Source of the DNA: Earliella scabrosa
Taxonomy: Eukaryota > Basidiomycota > Agaricomycetes > Polyporales > Polyporaceae
DNA: 64,000 nucleotides
Direction of reading: 5' to 3'
Assembly (NCBI GenBank): GCA_022605405.1
Contig: JABYQQ010000006.1
Span: forward strand, 62,001 to 126,000
Shown here: positions 11,748-21,900 of the stretch, piece after piece
Numbering within the stretch: the stretch's first letter is position 1
Layout of the letters: every line of letters starts with the position of its first letter
Program-made: the position numbers and the translations under genes
Notes under the pieces: model-generated
What the model was told of the DNA's origin: nothing
What the model saw: the letters and a program-made list of their open reading frames with translations, nothing else
Database searches by the model: none

Positions 11748-11794
11748 GGCACGGTAACTGAGAGCTCCTGGGTACTTAACAATGATGAGGCGCG

Positions 11795-12629
11795 ATGGCG
11801 CTCCCCTCGCCCCTCATGAACACCGAATTGCCGCCAAAGCCTCTCCTGCCTCCGTGCAACGGAACTCACGCAACTCCTTGGGGTGCCCCCGGTGACCACA
11901 TCGTCCCCGAGTACCTCTTCATGTGCCGCTGCGAGCTCTTTGCATCTCTTCCTGCGCAGTACCGCGAAGAGGCCAAGCCGGCGCGGGGCACAGAGGTGTG
12001 GGTGTGTCCCTGGCAAGGGTGCCCGCAGACCTACAACTTCGTCCACGTGATTCAGTGGACCACGTCATGGTTAGCGGAACGACTCCAGACCGAGAGCGCC
12101 AACCTCCACCCCGAGGACATCGTTGCATGGGCCGGTGTCGCATTGGAGCGCATTGTGCGCCGGCACTACCCTCACCACTTGTACGATGAGGGCATTGAAA
12201 TCATTGAGATAGGCAACGCGGTAAGCGTTATATCAGTCTGCACGTCGGGGAGAGGGAGCTCACATGTGGCCTAGTTCTATACATTCTGGGCGACGCCCGA
12301 GTTCGCAACCGCGCGACGTCGCGCGTTGGGCATGCCTACGCGCGTGCCGGGGGAGGCGGACGAGGTGACGGCTCAGGGGCAGGACGTAGGTGGAGAGGTG
12401 GCGGCGATCATTGGGACTCGCACCGCGGTAAGCGTTATTTCAGTCTGCACATGGGGGAGAGAGAGCTCATGTGGTCTAGTTCTCCTATACTTTCTGGGCG
12501 ACGCCCGAGATGCCAATCGCGCGACGTCGCGCGTTGGGCATGCCTACGCGCGTGCCGGGCCCGGAGGTGAACAAGGTGACCGCCCAGGGACAAGACGTAG
12601 GTGGAGAGGCGGCAGCGAAGGATACGTAG
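11795..12629 (+). CDS. Unknown protein with tandemly duplicated last exon
   Basis: Exons 11795-12220, 12275-12427 and 12480-12629 join in phase 0 to encode 242 aa ending at TAG 12627-12629. Exon 1 encodes a Cys-containing region (FMCRCELF ... VWVCPWQGC) and a Trp/His-rich helix; the Cys residues could bind metal but match no finger I know. Exons 2 and 3 are clearly duplicates. Both begin F-x-YTFWATPE and contain 'ARRRALGMPTRVPG' and 'VTAQGQDVGGE'. The preceding introns are also alike, so a unit of about 207 bp containing intron plus exon was copied in tandem. The reading frame was preserved, and the second copy gained the stop. The function is unknown. Its upstream region is a hAT-type MITE. 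Confidence 0.6.
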
Positions 12630-13341
12630 TGTCATTACGGTACCGGGAGCAGGGGCTTGTCGCAAAAGTCTTGCACCGGTTGAATTGTAGCACACTCCGC
12701 TCGATATGACAAAAATGTGACATAGATGTCGTGGTGACGCGCCTGGCGGATAGCCGGCGGGCGACTCTCCGTCCGGACAGCGCCCTGCGTAACTGCCGAC
12801 AACCTGGATGGAGCCAAAATACACAGCCGGTCCAACAATTCTTGCACATCTTCCGGAGAGTCAATAAGGAATCCGGCGGACGTCTCGACCGCATAGAGTC
12901 GCTCAAACTTACCATCACGTCGGCCCTACCAATGGATCTTCCCCGCCTGTCTTTACCTGCGGGGTAACCCAGCACCGCCTCGAGACAGCACGCGGAAGCA
13001 AGCACTGCAATTAGCCTGAGTACGCGGACCCGCCGCGTTTCCAGGTTGCTTAATCGTGCTCACACACTGAAGTTGCGGTTACGCAAACGCCCCACATCTC
13101 CAGGGAGGTCGATTGCGTTCACGCGCTTGAGTACCTACGCGGACCCGCCGCATCTCCGGGATGTTCGATCACGCTGATGCAGTTGATCCGGCTGCGAATG
13201 CGGACCCGCCGCGTCTCCAGGCTCAGAATGCACAGCGTGGTATTGTCGTTGAGAACATCCTCTACGATAACGATGATCGCTGTCCCATCTGAAATAGTAC
13301 CACATCCCAATGATTGCCTCATGCCACGCAGACCACAACGC
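12630..13341. repeat. Intergenic with three GC-rich hairpin repeats
   Basis: No gene is apparent. Three copies of the dispersed hairpin motif (left arm TACGCGGACC, right arm CCGCGTNTCCAGG) lie at about 13014-13045, 13128-13162 and 13190-13222, in the same orientation. The left terminus of the A+B locus should lie somewhere here, because the 11795 gene is intact to the left and gene B ends at 13342. I could not identify a terminal repeat matching the right boundary at 26037. Confidence 0.5.
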
Positions 13342-16300
13342 CTAAGTTCGCCGTCGCTTGCGTGGACGCTCATCCATCCACTGCAGATCAGGGTCCTCCT
13401 CGACGTTTCGAGTGCGTCGCTGACCAGCCTGAGATCGCACGCGCAACTGCCCATTCTCCGCCAGTGTGTTGACACCAGCTATACCAAAGATTATCGCACA
13501 CAGCTGATGCGGTCCGTTTGGGAGACTCTTCAGTTTCGACGCGATGGTGAGCGACCAGTTGTACAGATCCTCCTTAGGCAGAGGCGTAAAGTCTTCCCTT
13601 GACCGGACTGCCTTGAAAATGCGCCCCTTAGAGCTGGTCACAATGCCCATGCGGATCAGATTCACCGCGCCGAGGGATTTTGCCGCTGCGTGCAGAGTAA
13701 ATGGGTGGGGTTAGTGTGAAAAAAGCGTGTCTCCAACCTAACAACGTACTGTGCTTGCTGACCCAGGAGCCCATGATGTCCGGACTCTTCGCCGGTGTGC
13801 GAAGATGCTTGCGCAAAGGGGACTCTTCATGTATCCAGTTGAGGAAGTAGACTGCAGCCTGACTGAAGAAAAGACTGGGGGATAGTCCCTTGATGTTGTT
13901 GCGCTTGACCCAAGGAAGCGAGCGGAAGAGCGCGGTCGCCTCGTGAATGTTGCCGGTCTTTTTGAGAGCCAGCTTTGTATCCTCGATAACCTGGCCCTTG
14001 GCTGGCCAGAACACGCACGGAGTGAGCTTCGAGATCAGAAAGGCAAGATGAATCGCAAGGCGGCATCGCCATTTTCCTGTATGATTCCTGAGCTGCTTGT
14101 TCGCCCAGTCGTAGCATCCGATTGTGAACTCGTCGCAGTCTTCAATGTCGGCCTCGTCGTAGTCAAAATCGTCAGGAAGCGTGTGTCGATCAACGTAGGC
14201 GTGGTACTGCATGATGTCAACCTCGGTCGTCGTCCAAGGGGCATGCGTGTCGTTCGCGAGTGCGTGCTGGGACGCTCTGGCCAGCCCAATCTCGAGACGT
14301 TCCTCAACCGATGCTCCGTTGCTCGACTGAAGGTTAGAGCGGACAGAGTTTGGGAGACCCATGAGGGTCCACCCGTCGGGACCTGGTTCGCGCTGGCCGG
14401 GTTCACGGACGTCCGGAAAAAAGCTGATGCCGGCGCGATGGACGCAGTCGGTCAGCGCGGACTTGATCTCCTCGGCTCGCTCCTCGTCCGACATGTCAGC
14501 CGGGAGACGGAGCGTGCACTGTGCGATTGCCGTGCGGAGCACGGACCACGCGGTTCCACGAGACCAGATGGGAGGACGGACCGCCTGCAGCGAGTCGGCC
14601 ATGCCGACCTTGTAGAGCGCGTCGACAAAGTCGCGCGGCGAGCACGATCCGGTGCGCGAGCGCGGAAGACCGTCCATGACCTCATCGCGCGTTGTGGCCA
14701 CGATGCGTGACAGCCGGTGGTAGGTGGTGCGATCTCCGGCCCTCCAACCCAGTGGGCGTGTATCCTTCATCCAGTGCCGCAGGTCTTCCAGACGGACCTT
14801 CACCCACGCCCGCCCAGGGTGTCTTTCATCGGCAAGGATGCGGTTCTTCTCGGCCGTCACGAAATTTGACACCAGCGTCCGCACATCTTCAATGTATGCC
14901 TTGATAGCAATGGAACAGATCCGCCGGATCTCTTCGCTGATGCTGAGTTCACTACTGGCGGCTCCCAAAGGGCTGGCGTCAAGTACAGAACGCATCTCAA
15001 ATTGACTGATGTAGGCCTGGACGCCAGAAACAAGAAGTCGGTCAGTTCTAAAACATCGGTCGGGGTGCAGACGCTGGCAGATGTTCGGCAAACAGAGGAC
15101 GCACCAAGAAGTGATCCGAGCCGTACGTCAGCTCCTGAACGCGCTTTGAGGCAAGATAGGGTTTGCCAGTGATCTGATTTCTTGGCCAGCGTGCCAGCGA
15201 GAAGTGAGGCCCGAGGTTGGTGTCACCGCCAAGAATGAGATCGTCGCTGAACATGGGCATGTACCCCTCGGAGATTGCACGGAGAGGGAACAGGGCAGTG
15301 AGGAGAGCGTTGGGAAGCACCCGCGCTGATCCGGTGTGCGCAAAATTGAGGAGACGCTCTGCAACAGCCATGAGCTCAACATACTGAGGAAGTGGAGTGT
15401 GCTGGTATCGGATCAGCCAGGGCTGGCGGGTTGAGCGGCCGGATGATCGTGACGGACCGGCGGCACCTCGCGATGATCTAGTCGGTGCATTCTGTGTTCC
15501 TGGAGGTGTAGGGTAGCGACTTTCACCCTGGGATCGACTCCCACGTGAGGAGGATCCGAGGGGTCGCGGTTCCGGACCACGAGGATTGGCGCGCTGCACG
15601 CTGGCAAGTTGGACGCAATCCTTTGTCGGTTGCACCAGGTGGTTCTTCCAAAGAGCTTGGATTAGCGATGTGACGGTGAAAGTGCTGATGAGATAAATGT
15701 CCGGAAAAATCTGTGTATAGCAAGGTCAGCCGTGCCACGGTTGGTATTTGGGAGCTTACCCTTGGGCGTAGACATATTGACGCATTCTTGATGGCGGCCA
15801 ACACATGTCCATGCGCGCAGGCGTCAATGAGCGGGGACATGACATAGTTGTAGAAGCCGTCGGGATCGTCAAAGATGTCCGGGTTCATGCGATGGGGATG
15901 AAATGTGAACACGTTCTCCAAGCGGAGGAATGTTGGAGAGGCGGACTCGATCTGGTCTCCCAAACGCACATGGGGCAGCCGTTGGCGTGCGGACTCAAGC
16001 ACGCGCCGCGCATGAATCTCGTTCTTCTCAGTCCGAGACCATGATCCGGTTACAACTCCTGTCATCGGACCAGTTTGCGCCAAATGCGCGCGAGCGGACG
16101 TGCGGACACGGTGGGCGAGCGTGTTGTAACATTGTGAGCTGACAGGAGCGATACAGCAACCGGCGGCTGGGGTTTCGCGAAGATCGCGCTCAATGCCTCG
16201 CACGATCTTTGCAAGCGGTTGGATGAACCCTCGCGCCTGCCACTGTCCCATGTTCGGAATGAAGCAGTGAGGATAACCGGTGTGTCGGACGTCATCCGGT

Positions 16301-18419
16301 TGAAAACGACGAGCGGTATCTTGGTAGGCGTCTTGGACAAGGTCCTCGTCCTCGATTCCAGCACCATAACCGTGGTCGGAGTCCAAGTCGTCCTCGAACT
16401 CGTTGCTGTAGGGCAGGTGGGTGCGGTCGGCAAACAAGGACTGCATTTTGGTGAGATCTTGCAGAACTCCGACACAGGGCCACCGCCTGTCTGGGCAGAA
16501 AGCGGTTCGGCGAGGAATGCGGGCCCCATTGACGTCGTATATTGAGATCTCCTCCTCATCGTCGTTGAACATGGGCATCTCGCGCAAGTCGTCGGCGGAC
16601 TCGATGCGCTCACGGGTGGCCGGGTCGGGTGAATCAAACACCTCGTCGTGTTCTTCAAAGATGTGATTGGGGTCAACATCGAGCCATTGAGCAGGCATGG
16701 AGACACTGGCAACACTGTCAGCAGAGGCACCGGACTGACCAAGTCAGAGTGAGACGTACAAGTAGTGCACCGCGAGAGCGAGCTGGAACCGAGAGAACAC
16801 CAGCGGGTCAAAGTTTTTCTGCCAGAAGAGATGATCGACAGACGCTTGCTCCGGTTTGTACACGGTACGATTTTGGCCGTACAAGATGATCAGGCTCAGA
16901 GGAGTCGCGTTCTCATACACGGGCAGACGATATGAGCGAGGTGCGTCGCTGTACCAGCGCTCCCAACGCCGCTTGAAGGTCTTGTTGAAGTCGATGAACG
17001 TTTGAATTTTCATGACCAGATCACGGCGCGATCTGGATGCAGAGGAGCCAGGTTTCAGTACACGAGTCATAATGACAAAGTTGCAAGGTCCCCTGAGGAC
17101 GCGGACCACCCGCGTCCCAGGGCGGGTGAGAGCCCGCACGGTCTGCCGAGAACGCGGACATCCCGCGTCCCCAGGCGGGTCAGACCCCGCGCAAGGTCTC
17201 CTGAGGACGCAGACCACCGGCGTTCCCAGGCGGGTCAGAATGTGCAAGACCCACTGAGCAGGTGGGCCGTTCGCGTCGCCAGGGAGAAGCAATATCTCCG
17301 GCTACGCGCCGCCCATCCATTCAGAAGCACATCGAATCACAAACAGCAAGGATGGGAACGAATTGCAGGTAGTGCCAAAAGACTTACAGGATGTCCGTGG
17401 ACAGGGCCAGCGTTGACTCGGACCGAATATCCGGGTATTTGTCCGCCATAGCAAAGTCCAGGTAGTGAACGCAAGTGAACACGTAGGAAATGTACGCCCA
17501 CATCACGTTTGCAGTTCTGCGGTCCATGCGCGCAGGCTCGGCGCCCTTCGGCGGTACGTCCTGGACCTCGCCATCGGGGCCCACACACTCGTTTGGTGCC
17601 ATAACGATCCAGACATCCTCCCCAGCGTGAGTCTTGCCAAGGTACAACATACGACCCGCAGGATCAAAGCCTATGACGTCGCGATCGCCGCGGTAGTCCC
17701 AGTGACGGAGGTCGGGGCGGATGTTGAACACCCACGAAGGGTCGACGCAGGCCTCGGGAATGTTGATGTTTGGCAGGGCAGCGTCCAGACCGATGTCGGC
17801 GGTGATTCCCATTTTGTAATCCAGGCATACCTTCGAGGGTGCAATGGGCTAGGTATGCGCGTGCAGTAGACATGCTTTCAACGCACCTCGAACATCGCCC
17901 AGTGGACAGTCTTGTGGTTCGCGTCCAGCCGGTATCTATCGTCAATGACCAGCTTCCGCTTCTCTTTCAATAGTCGGAGACCTGCGCGAGCATTGTCGTC
18001 CTTCCACAGCTCTTTCAGCTCGCTCAGATACAGCGGTCGCGCCGGTTTCCTCGCGTAGGCCTCCGCTCGCGCTTGCTCAAGGATGGTGCGCTCGAGCATG
18101 CGGTCGAGAAGCGTCCTCTGAGTCAGAGGATCGTCGCACTCGAGCGTCGCTGGAACGGACACCTCCTCGTGGTCCAGGAGATTGCGCGTGCCATTAGCAG
18201 GGTAGGCATGGGCCTCCTCGCCGAGTCCTTCGAAGTGGGTCTGTTCGTTCGACGCGTCCTCACGCTCGACGTTCTCGCGCTCGCTGGACCCGAAGTCAGC
18301 GCCCGATGTGTTGTTTGGAATGAATGCAAGACCCGGACTTACTCCTCGCTGGAACTATCATCCGGCCGCGGGTCATCGTAAAAGCACATAGGGCTGGAAA
18401 GGCGGATGGAGCCGGCCAT
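13342..18419 (-). CDS. Gene B: giant protein of the inverted-repeat locus (copy 1)
   Basis: Eight exons on the minus strand (18419-18343, 18283-17887, 17830-17388, 17032-16760, 16705-15760, 15710-15105, 15016-13750, 13685-13342) give 4353 nt, exactly 1451 codons, so a 1450-aa protein. All phases agree, with donors such as GTAAGT, GTGCGT and GTACGT. The N-terminus is acidic. The body is mixed, rich in Trp/His/Arg, with regions such as 'VDPSWVFNIRPDLRHW', an acidic stretch near residues 420-460 (FNDDEEEISIYD), a Ser/Arg/Pro-rich linker near 720-770 and a very basic C-terminus (ERPRKRRRT, likely nuclear). I recognise no domain. It follows gene A on the same strand after 536 bp, and its 5' part is repeated at 63220-64000. 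Intron 3 is unusually long (355 nt) because it contains GC-rich hairpin repeats; the others are about 40-110 nt. Confidence 0.7.
17033..17387 (-). repeat. Intron 3 of gene B with hairpin minisatellite
   Basis: A 355-nt intron, against about 40-110 nt for the other introns of this gene. It holds three or four tandem copies, about 51-54 bp apart, of a unit whose core pairs GACGCGG with CCGCGTC around a short loop and is followed by CCAGGCGGGTCAGA. Copies start near 17091, 17145, 17199 and (degenerate) 17255 on the plus strand. The same motif is dispersed at 13.0, 25.1-25.3 and 47.1 kb. The equivalent intron of copy 2 lies just beyond the window end. Confidence 0.6.
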
Positions 18420-18955
18420 GGTTGGTGTCCGAACGGATGCAATGCGGCAATGTCGAGACGAAGCGTAGAAGCTGCAGGGAGGTCAAGAGACGGTGGAGAC
18501 CGTCTACTGCCCGTCTGCACAACGGCGGCGGCGGTCTGATCGGACTAGCCGGGCGGTTGCTGAAGCGCTGAAGGCGGGTGATGCCTCTTGGCCCAGACGT
18601 GATCAAAATTGCGTCGGCTGCCTTCGCGTAACTCAAACATTCTTACAAGCTGACGCAGCTGAGACGCTCTCCAACGACCCACGGCATAGATATCGAGCAC
18701 CCGACAGTCCGGGGTCCGTCAATCGGCGTCATACCGGGTCCGCCCGTTGCAGAGACGGTACAATTCATTCTTCCACTTCTTTAAGATATGCACAGGTCCG
18801 GATCTTAAGTGTATATTGCAAGGGCTAACGAACGAAGGAGACACATCAGGAATCCAAAAGACGAGGGCGTGGGGTGGGGCGTTTCAGCCCAATTACCGGA
18901 ATGGAGGCGAAGGCACACGCGCACAAGTGATCGCCAGATGGAAGGCTCTCGCGAA

Positions 18956-21900
18956 TTAGACCGCGCGCCCTGGCATGGCCATTTCGTCGATGTGTAGAGA
19001 GCGCGCCCGGCTCATGTCGTCATCGGAACTGCTGTTCCGCCGGGCACCGCGATTACCACCTCGGCTACGGCCTTTCTTCTTGCTCGGACTGCGCTCATCC
19101 ACAGGCTTTCTGCTCTGTGCCGCAGAATCCGATCGTTCTCGCTTTTTGCCTTTATTACGCGAGGATTCAGGTGCACCTGAGAGATTGTCAGTCATTTGAG
19201 AATACCCAGCGCGCCTAGACTCACCGGCTGTGGATGCCCCCTTTGATGCTCCAGCCTTGGACGCTGTACCGCGCCGACCCGTCAACGCAGCGGTTCGCGA
19301 ACGTAAACCGTACTGTGGCCCAGCAGATTCCATCTCCGCGTCCGAAGGTTCATCGTCTTGAATGGAGTTCGGGGCCATATCAGCCAAGTCCTGGTCCATC
19401 TCCTCGCCGTCGCCATGGTAGTCGCTGTCCAGTCTCTCAACGAGAGGAACTTCCAGCGAAGACTCCACCACAATTTGCGAGGACGAAGGGACGAAGACCT
19501 CACCAGGACTCAATTTACCATCGGTGTCCATGTCCACGTCGTCCACTCCGGACATGGAGACACCAGCGTCGTCCTCGTTGGCACGGGACGACGCGCCGTC
19601 TTGAGGGGAGCCGTCACGTCGTGGCGCGCAATGCAGACGCTGAGGATCTAGGTGGCTACTCAGAACGGCGCCCTCCTCCTGCACAGGACTCGAGGGCGGG
19701 ACTTGAGCATTGCGGTTGCGGCGCAGCCGTGGAGGGGCAAGGTCCCCAGACTCCTCTTCCTCCTCAGTGTCCGGCGGCGGGACGGATGACCCGGACGTCG
19801 TACCCAGGTTTGCTGTGGAAGCGGGAGTCACGCGTTGCTCGGCATCGTCGCCCGTTTGAGAAGCAGGCACGGCCTCAGGCTCGACGTCGCTGGTGCCAAA
19901 GTTGTTGCACTGCACGTAGTTCTCGGGAGCATTGTTGTTGAGCATAGCGGGCTCCGGAGCGGACGCTCTCCTGGATTGCTTGTCTGCAACGATCGACTCC
20001 GACGGCTTGTCGCCGCTGGTCGCCGCACCAGACGGGTCTCTCGCTGGACCGGATGAGTGAGGATGCGGACCGGCAGACTCGTCCGGACCAGCCTCGCGCG
20101 AGTGAGAGTCGGCGTTCCGCGCGCCGCTGGAGCGTGCCTCATCCATCACAACATCCTCGCTCGCCTACAACAGTCCTGTGTGAGCTCATCTGCAATGATG
20201 CACAAACACGATGGATGCACCTTTTCCCTGGCTTTTCCTTTGCTCTGCCAGGACGATGTTAGTTTGCAATTCACCCATCACACCGAAGTGCATGCTCCAA
20301 GACAGATAACATACCTTGTCGCCAGAGGATTCCGCCATGGTCACGTTACCGTCACTCTGCTGCCTCTCTTCCGCCGCGTTGGACTCTGAGTACCGCCCGA
20401 GAAGTTTTTGCACTTCTGCAACGCTCTTCACGTTCTCTTCCTTGAACTGTTCGATCTTGGGGTAGTGGAGCGTGAACGTATCATCGTGAATAGAACGGAA
20501 CGGGGCGATGACCCCTTGCCGCTCGCTGATAGAGCGTCTTTGTAGTCCAGAGAGTAGGTCCTTCTTCGATGCCAGCTGATACTCATCGGCGGCGGCGCGG
20601 ACCCTATCCTCACGAGTTGTTCCGAATATGGCTGGCCATCCATTCAGCTGCTGCGGGAGCGGCCACGTGTAGTCGTCGTCGTCGAGCAGGGCCCACCCTT
20701 CCGCCTGCGCTAGCTCAAGATATTGCGTCCCCAGGCTTGAGTTGTACTGATGCATGACGCTAATGGCCGTGTACGCCGTCGGCTCAACAACAGCCGGACC
20801 GGCGCGGTAATCTGCCAAGAGGTGTGTGTCCGGGGCAAAAAGGTCGGGGTACACATACGGAGCTTCCACAGGATACCCCCGCATGCGTGTCTCGATCCGA
20901 TCCATGTTCTTTATCAGCAGCTGCGTCGGGTGTTAGGACGTCAGCAATTCATACCTCAGAAGCAAGCATGTACTTACCCTGACCAAGGAATCCAACTGAC
21001 GCGCGACATAATGGTCCATAACGCCCGGGGCGTACGGTGCGCTGTGTGCACACAGGCTGCCTTCCACACACTTGCGGATGTCCGTCACCTCAGCGCGATA
21101 GCGACGGATGCGTTTTACCGCATGGATGCGATCCTCGCCGCTGAGAGTCATGTCCGGGGCAGAGAACTGCGCGGCGGCCTGCTCCTTGAAGCTTTTTCGA
21201 AGCTTTTCGTCCCAGGGGATCCATGTGTGGACAACATCGTCCGGGCTAGCAGCCCATGCAACGTTCCTCCGCCGCTTGGTATGCTCCGGATTGCAGATGG
21301 AAGACAGGAACTTGTTGAATGAATGGAAGAGGGTACGCCCACAGTCGAGATTCATGAGTCGGCCGGTCGTGGCAACGGCGAGACGCCGCTCGACGACGCA
21401 CAAGCACGCATACATGGTTGCAGCGTGAAGCTTCCCAGAAGGGAACGACTTGGACAGCCATCCAGGATGACGGTACACCATGGCGAGAACGGGATACTTT
21501 TCGAGGTCTGGAGTGGGAACTTCCCGGACCGACGCCGTTGCCGGATTCTTGTCGAAGTAGTTCATGTTGACATAAGGCTGCCACTGGCTTGCACGTGCTG
21601 TGGGAAAGACGTCCCCGTTCGGCGTTGGCTTGAGGGATTGCAGGTCCCGGTCTTGCGGCCGAACAATCGTCCGACTGTCCATTGCAAGCGCAATCCAAGG
21701 CCGGATCCCATTCACGGTGTCGAGCTCCTCCTTGGTTAATTCGACGCACCCGACGCCTGCTTCTGCAACGGGGTCAAACGACGTCAGCGGAGTTGCGGCG
21801 TCGTGCGGGAACTTCTTGACGGCCTTCTGCCACTTTGCCGGGGTGAGCGACCAAATCTGGAGCATTTCGTCGGTCACGAACTCCAGCAGGAATGGCTCGA

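Noticed and set aside
13014..13222. Direct repeats with regular spacing considered as a CRISPR array
   Set aside because: Eukaryotic context, irregular spacing and imperfect palindromic units; the same units are dispersed elsewhere, including in an intron.
13943..14710. 255-codon plus-strand frame opposite gene B
   Set aside because: Antisense shadow of the long seventh exon of gene B; the minus-strand model fits splice phases across eight exons.
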